Of a DNA stretch of 64,000 nt, positions 52,759 through 60,893 are shown in pieces; within the stretch, counting starts at the first letter, position 1, and every line of letters begins with the position of its first letter. This DNA comes from Sphingobacteriaceae bacterium (GTDB taxonomy: Bacteria; Bacteroidota; Bacteroidia; Sphingobacteriales; Sphingobacteriaceae): NCBI GenBank assembly GCA_029266635.1, contig JAQSWM010000002.1, positions 310,001 through 374,000 of the forward strand, written 5' to 3'. Below the pieces are notes generated by a model. That model did no database searches and had not been told where the DNA came from. It saw nothing but the letters and a program-made list of their open reading frames with translations. The translations under genes were made by a program, and so were the position numbers.

Positions 52759-53036
52759 TTGTAAAGGTTTAGATCATACGATTCGATGTAATTGGAGCTA
52801 TCCGTTGGGGCAATGCGCTTAGCGGTCAGCAATATGCCAACATTTAGTAACACCAGGATGCAAGCGGCGGCTAAGGCTATGCGGATCTGGCCTAGGGGAA
52901 GTTTTACAACTTCGTTTTCCCCCTTTTGAACAGATTCCAGTATCCGCGGAAAAAGATGCCCGGGCGCATGCAAGCCCTTAACCTCTTCCGCTGAATCAAG
53001 TACCCGGGCAACCCATTGCTCTCTTTCTTTATCCAT
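52755..53036 (-). CDS. Small membrane protein, putative anti-sigma factor
   Basis: A 93-aa protein from ATG 53036 (MDKEREQWVARVLDSAEEV) with one TM segment at about 60-78 (IRIALAAACILVLLNVGILL) and a short periplasmic tail. The start was chosen because the upstream extension reads through the end of the sigma gene. It lies 16 nt after the ECF sigma gene and overlaps the Spy-like gene by ATGA. Position, size and topology fit an anti-sigma factor, but no zinc-finger motif is seen, so the role is inferred. Confidence 0.75.
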   Translation of the reverse strand: MDKEREQWVARVLDSAEEVKGLHAPGHLFPRILESVQKGENEVVKLPLGQIRIALAAACILVLLNVGILLTAKRIAPTDSSNYIESYDLNLYK

Positions 53037-53052
53037 GTTTTTCTTTAGACGT

Positions 53053-53643
53053 TTAAATTGTGTGTTTCCCCCGCTGATTGTAAATAGCAACCAGAGTTTT
53101 TCTAAGATTTTCTTTCCCCCGCTGGATGAGCCCTTCAACTGCCTTTTCCGTTACTCCGATGATTTCCGCAGCCTGCCGCCCTTTCAAGCCTTCAAGTTGA
53201 GTTAAGATAAGGGCGGTTTTTTGGTTTGCGACAAGCCTTTCCATCGCCGAAAGCAACATTGCTAAGTCTTCCTTCTTGTCTGCGTTTGTTCCGTGATCGG
53301 ATGTATCCGCTATAGAATCTTCCAGTGGTAAGCTGCTGCCGACGGAAAAAATCGAAGAAATAAAACCGAAGCGTTTCCTTGCTTTGAGATACCTGAGCTT
53401 GTCGAGTGATTTGTTTACAGCAATCCTGTAAACCCAGGTGCTAACTGAAGATTTCCCGTTAAATGTCTTTGCCGACCGGTGGATTTCGACAAAAACATCT
53501 TGCGTTAGCTCCTCAGCTTCCTGCTCATTTTGCAAGTAGCTGTAAGCAATGCGATAAACCAGGTCCTTAAAAACTTCATAGAACTCCGAGAAGGCTACTT
53601 CGTCAGCTGATGCAATTCTTTGTAAGAGCTCTGTATGGTTCAA
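53053..53643 (-). CDS. ECF RNA polymerase sigma factor
   Basis: A 196-aa sigma factor with TTG start. Region 2 is at about 15-85 (FSEFYEVFKDLVYRIAYSYLQNEQEAEELTQDVFVEIHRS, STWVYRIAVNKSLDKLR). Region 4 is at about 130-185 (LTQLEGLKGRQAAEIIGVTEKAVEGLIQRGKENLR). It heads a minus-strand unit of up to six genes (anti-sigma-like, Spy-like, YHYH, MORN, Sco). The gene content suggests a response to copper or envelope stress (inference). A weak -7-like TATATTTT lies upstream. Confidence 0.93.
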   Translation of the reverse strand: MNHTELLQRIASADEVAFSEFYEVFKDLVYRIAYSYLQNEQEAEELTQDVFVEIHRSAKTFNGKSSVSTWVYRIAVNKSLDKLRYLKARKRFGFISSIFSVGSSLPLEDSIADTSDHGTNADKKEDLAMLLSAMERLVANQKTALILTQLEGLKGRQAAEIIGVTEKAVEGLIQRGKENLRKTLVAIYNQRGKHTI

Positions 53644-53705
53644 TTTGTAGAGATGGTGCCATGAAAATATAAATATTAATCGGCCTGCAACTCACGTAAA
53701 TAAGA

Positions 53706-53733
53706 AAGCCCCCTCGCTTTCGCGAAGAGGCTT
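53706..53733. terminator. Intrinsic terminator for the NTF2-like gene
   Basis: On the minus strand AAGCCTCTTCGC, a GAAA tetraloop and GCGAGGGGGCTT form a 12-bp stem with two G-U pairs, followed by TCTTA. It lies 26 nt after the stop of the NTF2-like gene and just upstream of the sigma operon. Confidence 0.8.
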
Positions 53734-53758
53734 AACACACATTATTATTAATCGAAAC

Positions 53759-54187
53759 TTATTGAAAAGCGCTTGAGATGTTGGTGATTTTCCAGCCTTT
53801 ATCTGTTTGGGCCATGGTCACATAATTGATCTTTGTAAACGAGTCATACGCCTGGTTAACTTTTACTATCACCTGGCTTGGCAGGTTTTCTATTACAGAA
53901 TAGCTTGTTTTACAGTTCTGCTCAACTCCATTTGTGTTTTTAAGCATTTGTAAGATGTCAGATTTGCTATAGGTTACAATTTTGCTTCCGCGGGATGTTG
54001 TAAGCTTTACATTGTCGTCGAAGATCTCAGATATACCGGAAGCTTTGCCGTGGCTGAATGCATTTACGAAGGTCTTTACTGCATAGGTCATGCTCATTTT
54101 TTCGTCCACTTTTTTGCCATCGGCTTTGCCGGCGAATGTGAACAGAACTAATGCTAAGGATGCGAAGGTAATTTTTAGAGTTTTCAT
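53759..54187 (-). CDS. Secreted NTF2-like protein
   Basis: A 142-aa exported protein. The signal peptide is MKTLKITFASLALVLFTFAGKADG. The rest follows the SnoaL/NTF2-like cone fold pattern: helix TYAVKTFVNAFSHGKASGISEIFDDNVKLTTSRG, then strands ending GWKITNISSAFQ, the typical closing strand. There are no catalytic residues to name. Proteins of this type are common secreted products in Bacteroidota with unknown ligands. It has its own terminator. Confidence 0.8.
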   Translation of the reverse strand: MKTLKITFASLALVLFTFAGKADGKKVDEKMSMTYAVKTFVNAFSHGKASGISEIFDDNVKLTTSRGSKIVTYSKSDILQMLKNTNGVEQNCKTSYSVIENLPSQVIVKVNQAYDSFTKINYVTMAQTDKGWKITNISSAFQ

Positions 54188-54533
54188 GATGTGGTATTTT
54201 TTAGTGTTGTAAGTTTTATGTGTTTGTTTGATTGTTTGTCTAATAGACGCCAGTTGCTAAGCGAACGTTACACGCTGGGAGAGCGAAAAACTGCATTTAA
54301 CATACTTTTAACATTTAATCTCGGTGAACGATATAGTTTCATCGGTGAACTGCGGATAATTTTTCTCTGTGGGTTAACTATGGTACAATGTTACCGCAGG
54401 ATATCCGCGGCAATAAATAAAAGTGACAGAACACCTCAAAAATGTGACGGGCGTGATGCGGCTCTGTTCAAAACTTCCTTGAACAGTTTTCCTGCGATGC
54501 CTTATATTTATGCCCTTAGGAGTTTAGCCAGGA
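54188..54533. other. 346-nt intergenic region between divergent NTF2-like gene and parC
   Basis: No convincing gene is present: the frame that crosses it in the plus direction is Cys/Arg-rich without family features and runs into parC. It holds a perfect 9-bp direct repeat TCGGTGAAC at 54321-54329 and 54342-54350 (21-nt period), an A/T-rich stretch with repeated TTTAACAT-like words at about 54295-54320, and presumably both promoters. No exact TAnnTTTG box was found close to either start. Confidence 0.5.
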
Positions 54534-57299
54534 ATGGGCGAAGAAACAAATCACGAAGACAACCATTTACCCGAGCAGGGGGAAGAGAAATTACATAACG
54601 TTATACCAATCGGCGGACTGTACGAGAACTGGTTCCTGGATTACGCATCGTATGTAATCCTGGACCGGGCTGTCCCGCATATCCACGACGGGCTTAAACC
54701 CGTTCAGCGAAGAATTCTGCATTCGCTGAAGGAGATGGACGATGGCCGCTTCAACAAAGCCGCCAACGTGATTGGTAATACCATGAAGTATCACCCGCAT
54801 GGGGATGCCTCGATCGGCGATGCCATGGTGCAGATTGGGCAGAAGAACCTACTCATTGATTGCCAGGGAAACTGGGGCGATCCCGTCACTGGCGACTCAG
54901 CCGCAGCTCCGCGTTACATTGAGGCCCGGCTATCTAAGTTTGCTCTTGATGTAGTTTTTAATCCGGATACCACCGAATGGTCTTTGAGCTACGATGGCAG
55001 GAACCGCGAGCCTGTCACGCTCCCTGTTAAATTCCCGCTATTGCTGGCCCAGGGTGCCGAGGGGATTGCCGTAGGTTTAGCCACCAAGGTAATGCCACAC
55101 AATTTTGTGGAATTGCTTGACGCTTCCATAGAGGTGCTGAACGGCAATGTGCCGAATCTTGTTCCGGACTTTCCAACCGCAGGTCTTGCGGATTGCTCTA
55201 ATTACAACGCTGGCCAACGCGGGGGTAAAGTTCGTGTTCGGGCGAGGATTGTGGAGCGGGACAAGAAAACACTTGCCATAACGGAAATCCCATTCTCAAC
55301 TACAACAGGAAGCTTGATCGACAGTGTGATTGCCGCGAATGATAAAGGCAAGATCAAGATCAAGAAGATTGAAGACAATACAGCGAAGGACGTAGAAGTT
55401 ATCATCCATCTTGCGCCTGGCATTTCGCCCGATGTTACGATTGATGCGCTTTACGCTTTTACCGACTGCGAAGTCTCTATCTCGCCGAACACCTGTGTGA
55501 TCCGTGCCGACAAGCCGCATTTCATGAGTGTGAATGATATTCTCACGGAAAGCACGCTGTATACCAAAGATCTGCTGAAGCAGGAGCTGGAAATCAGGCT
55601 GAATGAGCTGAAGGAAAAAATATTCTTCAGCAGCTTGCTTAAGATCTTCATTCAGGAAGGTATGTATAAAAGCGGCGAGTACGAAAATGCCGGCAACTTC
55701 GAGGCTGTTGTAGAGGTACTGAATACGCTTTTTGCACCTTTCTTTTCACAGTTCTACCGCGAGATACTTCCCGAAGATTATAAACGGCTTATCGAAAAGC
55801 CGATGAGCAGCATCACCCGCTTTGACGTTAAAAAAGCGGATGAGCAAATGAAGACGCTAGAAGCAGAGATCAAGGAAGTTAAACATCACCTTAAACATCT
55901 AAATGATTACGCAATTGCCTGGTTCGAGAAGATAAAGGCTAAGTACGGCAAAGGCAGAGAACGCAAAACTGAGCTCCGCACATTTGACAGGGTAGAGGCT
56001 GCGCAAGTGGCTTTGGCGAATGTAAAACTGTACGTTAACAAAGCGGATGGCTTTATCGGCTCAGGCCTTAAGAAGGACGAGTTTGTGTGCGATTGTTCTG
56101 ACCTTGATGAGATAATCGTCTTCCGCGAAGATGGAAGGTGCCTGGTCACCAAGGTTCAAGACAAGGTGTTTGTAGGCAAAGATATTCTCCACGTCGCTGT
56201 CTTTAAAAAGAATGACGAGCGGACGGTCTACAACATGATCTACAAAGATGGCGAGAGCGGAAACTCCTACATCAAACGGTTCTCGGTTCTGGGCGTTACC
56301 CGCGATAAGGAATACGATCTCACCAAAGGTGGAAAAGGCTCTAGAGTGCTCTATTTTACTGCAAATCCGAATGGAGAAGCTGAGATTGTAAATGTGCAGT
56401 TGAAACCACATTCCAAGCTCAAGAAGCTGCAGTTCGACTTGAACTTCGCAGATATCGCTATTAAAGGCCGCAGTTCGATGGGGAATACCGTCACCAAATA
56501 TCCCGTCAAGAAAATAGTGCTTAAGTCTAAAGGTGTTTCTACCCTTGCCGGAAGAAAGATTTGGTACGACGATGTTTTGAAGCGCCTGAATGTTGATGGC
56601 CGCGGCAAGTTCTTAGGTGCTTTTGACGGTGAGGACAAGATATTGACAGTGATGAGCAACGGCATCAGCGAACTGGTGAGTTTTGATCTGAGCAATCATT
56701 TCGATGATAAGATGATCCTGATCGAGAAGTACGATCCCGAAAAGGTGTACAGCGTTGTTCATTACGAAGGCAAAGCAAAGAACTATTTTATTAAACGCTT
56801 CAAATTTGAAAATACCGCCATCGGCAAACAAGCGAGTATTATCAGCGATGAGCCGGGCTCCAAGCTTGTGCTGATTTCAGGCGCATCGCAGCCGGTTGTT
56901 AAGGTTGATCAGTTGAAGGGCAAAACGCTTGTCCCGGAAACGGTAGAAATCAATCTTGCTGATGCTATCGATGTGAAAGGCATGCGGGCGCAGGGCAATC
57001 GTTTGTCGCAATTCGAAATTCAAACTGTGGAGCTTTTAACAGAACACGATGATGCTGCAGATGTGCCTGATCCGGTAGCGGAGGTGCCTTTGGAAGAGGT
57101 TGTAAAGGAGGAAAAGGAAGAGATTGAAGCTGAACAGGAGATCTCGGCTGAGCCCGAATTACAGGAACTTGCCGAAACAGCCACGGAGCCTGAGCCTGAG
57201 CCAGAACCAGAAGCGAAGCCTGCGAAGAAGATCGAGTTTGAAATCACCAATCCGAACGATGTGGAGATTGATGATAAAGGACAGCTGGGACTGTTTTAA
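54534..57299 (+). CDS. parC: DNA topoisomerase IV subunit A (ParC; GyrA family)
   Basis: A 921-aa DNA cleavage/religation subunit. The winged-helix/tower core shows DRAVPHIHDGLKPVQRRILHS, KYHPHGDASIGDAMV and the catalytic Tyr128 in AAPRYIEARLSKFA. A coiled-coil tower follows at about 370-460, then the C-terminal beta-pinwheel (about 500-830). It ends in an acidic Pro/Glu tail (about 850-905) and a conserved-looking KKIEFEITNPND, with GQLGLF at the end. A clear GyrA-box was not seen, which favours ParC. parE lies 5.6 kb upstream with unrelated genes between. Confidence 0.93.
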   Translation: MGEETNHEDNHLPEQGEEKLHNVIPIGGLYENWFLDYASYVILDRAVPHIHDGLKPVQRRILHSLKEMDDGRFNKAANVIGNTMKYHPHGDASIGDAMVQIGQKNLLIDCQGNWGDPVTGDSAAAPRYIEARLSKFALDVVFNPDTTEWSLSYDGRNREPVTLPVKFPLLLAQGAEGIAVGLATKVMPHNFVELLDASIEVLNGNVPNLVPDFPTAGLADCSNYNAGQRGGKVRVRARIVERDKKTLAITEIPFSTTTGSLIDSVIAANDKGKIKIKKIEDNTAKDVEVIIHLAPGISPDVTIDALYAFTDCEVSISPNTCVIRADKPHFMSVNDILTESTLYTKDLLKQELEIRLNELKEKIFFSSLLKIFIQEGMYKSGEYENAGNFEAVVEVLNTLFAPFFSQFYREILPEDYKRLIEKPMSSITRFDVKKADEQMKTLEAEIKEVKHHLKHLNDYAIAWFEKIKAKYGKGRERKTELRTFDRVEAAQVALANVKLYVNKADGFIGSGLKKDEFVCDCSDLDEIIVFREDGRCLVTKVQDKVFVGKDILHVAVFKKNDERTVYNMIYKDGESGNSYIKRFSVLGVTRDKEYDLTKGGKGSRVLYFTANPNGEAEIVNVQLKPHSKLKKLQFDLNFADIAIKGRSSMGNTVTKYPVKKIVLKSKGVSTLAGRKIWYDDVLKRLNVDGRGKFLGAFDGEDKILTVMSNGISELVSFDLSNHFDDKMILIEKYDPEKVYSVVHYEGKAKNYFIKRFKFENTAIGKQASIISDEPGSKLVLISGASQPVVKVDQLKGKTLVPETVEINLADAIDVKGMRAQGNRLSQFEIQTVELLTEHDDAADVPDPVAEVPLEEVVKEEKEEIEAEQEISAEPELQELAETATEPEPEPEPEAKPAKKIEFEITNPNDVEIDDKGQLGLF

Positions 57300-57309
57300 A
57301 ATAGTCCCA
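57286..57309. terminator. Hairpin between parC and bcp
   Basis: TGGGACT (57286-57292) and AGTCCCA (57303-57309) form a 7-bp stem around GTTTTAAAAT. Three more pairs are possible outside after one mismatch. It overlaps the parC stop and lies just beyond the bcp stop, so it may serve both convergent genes. The T-run is poor. Confidence 0.55.
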
Positions 57310-57313
57310 ACTG

Positions 57314-57775
57314 TTATTTCAACAAATCCAGCACCTGCTGTGAAGAATTCTGAGTATCTACCTTATCAATTATCTTTTTGATGCGGCCGTCTGCACCAAT
57401 GATGAAGGTTTTGCGGGTTGTGCCCATATACTTTTTGCCATACATGCTCTTCTCGCCCCAAACGCCGTAAGCCTCTACAATCTTTTTGTCGTTATCAGCA
57501 ATCAGGGTAAACGGAAGCTGGTATTTCGACACAAACTTGGTGTGCGATTTTTCATCGTCTGTGCTCACACCGATGATCTCGAATCCTTCCGCCTGCAGCG
57601 ACTGGTAGTTGTCCCTAAAGCTACATGCTTCGGCGGTACAGCCCGGCGTATCATCCTTCGGATAGAAATACAATATTACTTCCTTCCCTGCGAAATCGCT
57701 TAAGGAAACTGATTTGCCATTCTGGTCGTTTGCTGTAAAATCGGGGGCTTTGTCGCCTTCTTTCAAAGTTTCCAT
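57314..57775 (-). CDS. bcp: Thioredoxin-dependent thiol peroxidase (Bcp/PrxQ)
   Basis: A 153-aa atypical two-Cys peroxiredoxin detoxifying peroxides in the cytosol. Peroxidatic Cys46 and resolving Cys51 are in DDTPGCTAEACSFRD. DFTANDQNG and YFYPKD precede, and ADGRIKKIIDKVDT closes the fold. The ATG overlaps the stop of the upstream M23 gene by one base (TAATG), so the two are likely co-transcribed. Confidence 0.95.
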   Translation of the reverse strand: METLKEGDKAPDFTANDQNGKSVSLSDFAGKEVILYFYPKDDTPGCTAEACSFRDNYQSLQAEGFEIIGVSTDDEKSHTKFVSKYQLPFTLIADNDKKIVEAYGVWGEKSMYGKKYMGTTRKTFIIGADGRIKKIIDKVDTQNSSQQVLDLLK

Positions 57776-59484
57776 TATCTGGTAAAATTAGCGGTGTATG
57801 TTTTGCTGTTTAGCTTTTGATCAGTAACAACAAGCTCAAAAACGTGTTTGCCCTTGCTTAGATCCTTGTCGAAAGTATGCCACAAGGTAGCAGTTTTCTG
57901 ATCATATTCCATCAACACCCAAGTTCCGTCTATTGTTGCATTGAAGGTTTTTATTCCCGAAAGGTTGTCTGATATTTTGACAATTGCTTTGCTCACTCCT
58001 GCCATCGACTTTCCATTTGAGATATTCACCGGGCGAATAACAGGCGCAATGGTATCAACTCCCACATAAAAATTGCCGAAATAACGGGCATTTGCCTTTA
58101 CATATCCATCTTCATAAACACCTCCGGTCGAACCACGGCTGGCATCTATAATGATTGCTTTGTCTCTCAAGTCTTCGCGGAGGGTAGAATCTGGTTTTAT
58201 CCAAATTGAAAAGGAATCATGTATGGGGATAAGCCGGGTGTGTACGTGATGCAATGAAGAATATCCACGCTGAGGCTGTGCCGTTACACTATATTTCAGG
58301 TCGATATCACTGTACAAATTGCCTTTCGGAATAGACATGCGGAAATCATCTGTGCTGAAGTCGTTGTCTTCGTTGTACGGGAAATGCTTTACACCTGCTG
58401 CCGTATTGGCCATCACTGGCGCATTGCCACTGTTCCTGATCTTGAACCTGAGCGTGCTGGCGTTTCCCTTTGCATCTTTTACGATGTATTCCATCGAATG
58501 TACTTCGCTATCCTGAATGCTGATCAGTCCGTTGTTGAGCACCTGTTTGTAAATAGTTAAGGGGTTTCCCGGCTCTACAAAGCTCTTCTGGACGGTTACT
58601 CCGGAGCTGTACAATGCAGGATAATCAACATGTGAGTTGATGGCACGGCTGTTGGCGAAGTTGAACTTCTCCCAAACCGATGAATAGATGGTTGTTCCAT
58701 CCATTGTAAGCTCAATGGAATATACGCCATTCTTGCCAACCCCGGGGCGGTATTGATCGTAGGTAACAATGCCAAATGCAGTCTGCCCGCTTACATTAAC
58801 CGGAGTGAAATTTGCCTGGTAACTTCCTGCTTTCCCGCTGATCGGGATGTGTTGTTTGCGGGTGCTCTCGCTGAACGGCTGACCATTCAACTGGTACAAA
58901 TACAAACCGGTTATTATTGGCTTTGCATTATCAGGAATGTCAATCCCGAATAGCTGCGCATTGATGGTTTCTTCTGTTTTTGAATCACGGATTTCAAAAT
59001 GCAGGTGCGGCCCGGCGGTGCCACCTGTATTACCCGAATATGCAATTACATCGCCTTTCTTCACTCGGACGAGATCGGTTTCGGGGAAGAAATCAACATC
59101 GAAGCGCTGGCTTTTGTATTGATTGTCCCTGAGCGCCTGGTGAATTTTCGGGCTGAAACTCTGCAAGTGCATATAAACGGTTGAGTATCCATTCGGGTGC
59201 GTGAGGTAGATGATATTGCCGCCCCCGCCAATCTGGGCTCTGAGCCGCGACACATAGCCATCCGCAGCAGCGTAAACCGGATAGCCCTCGCGTTGGTTGG
59301 TGCGATAGTCCAGCCCGGAGTGGAAATGGTTAGAGCGGAGCTCTCCAAAAGTCCCCGCCAATAACGGCGCCAGGTTTAGTGGTGGCCTGAAATCGCTTTG
59401 CGGATATTCTTTGCTCACAATTATGTCCTGAGCTGAAACGAAAAAAGGAAAGAAGATTAAAATTAAAAGGAAGTATTTCTGCAT
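57775..59484 (-). CDS. M23-family metallopeptidase (LytM/peptidoglycan endopeptidase type)
   Basis: A 569-aa exported protein; the signal peptide ends near FVSAQ (residue 19). The M23 domain is near the N-terminus, with zinc ligands His55 and Asp59 in HFHSGLD and His160/His162 in GPHLHFE. Both are intact, so it should be an active endopeptidase rather than a LytM-type regulator. The long C-terminal part (about 190-569) is beta-rich with Ig-like stretches (FNFANSRAINSHVDY, LVVTDQKLNSKTYTANF). It is flanked by bcp (1-nt overlap) and an FAH-family gene 12 nt upstream. Confidence 0.9.
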   Translation of the reverse strand: MQKYFLLILIFFPFFVSAQDIIVSKEYPQSDFRPPLNLAPLLAGTFGELRSNHFHSGLDYRTNQREGYPVYAAADGYVSRLRAQIGGGGNIIYLTHPNGYSTVYMHLQSFSPKIHQALRDNQYKSQRFDVDFFPETDLVRVKKGDVIAYSGNTGGTAGPHLHFEIRDSKTEETINAQLFGIDIPDNAKPIITGLYLYQLNGQPFSESTRKQHIPISGKAGSYQANFTPVNVSGQTAFGIVTYDQYRPGVGKNGVYSIELTMDGTTIYSSVWEKFNFANSRAINSHVDYPALYSSGVTVQKSFVEPGNPLTIYKQVLNNGLISIQDSEVHSMEYIVKDAKGNASTLRFKIRNSGNAPVMANTAAGVKHFPYNEDNDFSTDDFRMSIPKGNLYSDIDLKYSVTAQPQRGYSSLHHVHTRLIPIHDSFSIWIKPDSTLREDLRDKAIIIDASRGSTGGVYEDGYVKANARYFGNFYVGVDTIAPVIRPVNISNGKSMAGVSKAIVKISDNLSGIKTFNATIDGTWVLMEYDQKTATLWHTFDKDLSKGKHVFELVVTDQKLNSKTYTANFTR

Positions 59485-59496
59485 GTAGGAGGGGAG

Positions 59497-60108
59497 CTAT
59501 CTAACATAAAAGTCTAATAGCTTCTCACCTTCCAAATAGCCTGCCAAATGATCGCCGATTTTTACAGACCCGACACCCTGAGGCGTTCCTGTGAAGATAA
59601 GATCGCCTTTTTTTAACGTAACGTATTGCGAAACAAAGCTGATGAGAGCCTCGAAGGAAAACAGAAGGTTTGAAGTATTACCAGCCTGGATTGTTTTGTC
59701 GTTTACATCCAGCTTGAAATTCAAATTATACAGATTTTCAAACCGGCTTTTTGGAATGAATTTGCTCACAGGCGCAGAGTTGTCAAAGGCCTTGGCAAGT
59801 TCCCAGGGCAAACCTTTCTCTTTATGCCTTGATTGGATATCGCGGGCAGTAAAGTCAACACCAAGCCCAATCTCATCGTAATAGTTGGCTGCAAATTTTT
59901 CGCTGATGTGCTTTCCCTCTTTGCAAACCTTAAGCACGATTTCTATCTCGTGGTGTATATCCGTTGAAAATTCCGGATAGTAGAAGGGTTTATTGTCCTT
60001 CAACACAGCCGTATCCGGTTTCATAAAGATCACCGGAATAATTGGAATGGGGTTGTTTAACTCTTTTGCGTGCTCTGCGTAGTTACGGCCAATGGCAATT
60101 ACCTTCAT
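59497..60108 (-). CDS. Fumarylacetoacetate hydrolase-family protein (acylpyruvase-like)
   Basis: A 203-aa cytosolic hydrolase/decarboxylase of the FAH superfamily. VIAIGRNYAEHAKEL at the start, FMKPDTAVL, the metal-binding HHEIEIVLKV, GLGVDFTARDIQ and the closing FTGTPQGVGSVKIGD are all typical. The short single-domain form matches YcgM/FAHD1-like acylpyruvases or oxaloacetate decarboxylases. The substrate is not certain. The M23 gene follows after 12 nt. Confidence 0.9.
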   Translation of the reverse strand: MKVIAIGRNYAEHAKELNNPIPIIPVIFMKPDTAVLKDNKPFYYPEFSTDIHHEIEIVLKVCKEGKHISEKFAANYYDEIGLGVDFTARDIQSRHKEKGLPWELAKAFDNSAPVSKFIPKSRFENLYNLNFKLDVNDKTIQAGNTSNLLFSFEALISFVSQYVTLKKGDLIFTGTPQGVGSVKIGDHLAGYLEGEKLLDFYVR

Positions 60109-60112
60109 AGGG

Positions 60113-60120
60113 CGAAGATA
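60113..60120 (-). promoter_or_regulatory. Putative near-leaderless -7 box for the FAH-family gene
   Basis: On the minus strand TATCTTCG ends 4 nt before the ATG at 60108, the same octamer and spacing as at lipA. It is one base from TAnnTTTG. Confidence 0.3.
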
Positions 60121-60144
60121 TTAATTCAACAAGAAAGAGTGGTT

Positions 60145-60693
60145 TTAAAGTACCGAAATCCGTTTGATGATGGTTTCCTGGCCAGCTACCAATCGGATGA
60201 AGTAAAATCCACTTTTGAGGCGTGAGGATAGGTTAAAGGTGTTGCTGCGGTCGCCGGCCGAGGTCTTTTGAGAGAACAGCGTGGCAATTTCGTTCCCCAG
60301 CACGTCCATAATCTTGATGGTGACGTTTGAATCTTTGTTGATGTGATAAGAAAGGTTCAGTTCGTCTTCTACCGGGTTTGGATACACCTTTACATTGTTA
60401 AGGATCTTTCCGTCATCCTGTTTGACGGGCTTAGATGCGCCTGCATTGTTAGTAGCTACAACGGCATCTTTCGTGTTAAACGGCTTGAAAGGAACGTAGT
60501 CAACTTTAATGCTGTTCGCAGTTGAAGGTTTGTTCTTTCGGGTATCAGTTATTTTGCCGGAAGCTTTAGGCTGTTTATTTTTGAGAGTATCTACATTCGG
60601 GCCATCGTATGCAAAACCAGAACTCACACTAGCAGTCAAAGCAGCTAATACAAGTAGAGGCAAGCATACAAATTGGAAGTAGAGTTTTCTCAT
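60145..60693 (-). CDS. Small protein with type IX secretion (type A) C-terminal sorting domain
   Basis: A 182-aa secreted protein. The signal peptide is MRKLYFQFVCLPLLVLAALTASVSSG. A low-complexity Lys/Asn/Thr-rich region (30-100) has no recognisable catalytic or binding domain. Residues about 105-182 form the T9SS type A domain: VKVYPNPVEDELNLSY, IKIMDVLGNEI, SSRLKSGFYFIRL and a final IIKRISVL. The protein is thus almost only signal, linker and sorting domain. Export through the type IX system and surface anchoring or release is inferred from the family. Confidence 0.88.
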   Translation of the reverse strand: MRKLYFQFVCLPLLVLAALTASVSSGFAYDGPNVDTLKNKQPKASGKITDTRKNKPSTANSIKVDYVPFKPFNTKDAVVATNNAGASKPVKQDDGKILNNVKVYPNPVEDELNLSYHINKDSNVTIKIMDVLGNEIATLFSQKTSAGDRSNTFNLSSRLKSGFYFIRLVAGQETIIKRISVL

Positions 60694-60711
60694 TCAGTAG
60701 GGTTGTTGATA

Positions 60712-60719
60712 CAAAATTA
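60712..60719 (-). promoter_or_regulatory. Putative -7 box for the T9SS-sorted protein
   Basis: On the minus strand TAATTTTG matches TAnnTTTG, 18 nt before the ATG at 60693. A TTG lies 23 nt upstream, longer than ideal. Confidence 0.4.
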
Positions 60720-60839
60720 TAAATTAAAAATCTATTATACTCCAATGCCCAAAATAAGTTGCCGTATTTAACAAATTTTAACAAGCGGACAGACGTAAGG
60801 TTTAGGTCTTTGAAAAAAAAATTACCACAGTAATCTGCA

Positions 60840-60869
60840 TTGTTTATTCTGATGCATAATGTACTTTTG
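60840..60869 (+). promoter_or_regulatory. Bacteroidota-type promoter for kup
   Basis: TTG (60840-60842), a 19-nt spacer and TACTTTTG (60862-60869) match the TTG-N19-TAnnTTTG promoter exactly. Transcription would start near 60876, which excludes the in-frame TTG at 60840 as start and points to GTG 60894. Confidence 0.65.
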
Positions 60870-60893
60870 TCACCTCATTTACAACCACACAGG

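Noticed and set aside
54191-54598. 135-codon plus-strand frame between the NTF2-like gene and parC
   Set aside because: The translation is Cys/Arg-rich with no family pattern, it overlaps parC in another frame by 65 nt, and parC has a better start. Treated as non-coding.
60840-60893. TTG start for kup
   Set aside because: This TTG fits as the -33 element of a TTG-N19-TACTTTTG promoter, so it lies upstream of the transcript; GTG 60894 gives the usual Kup N-terminus.
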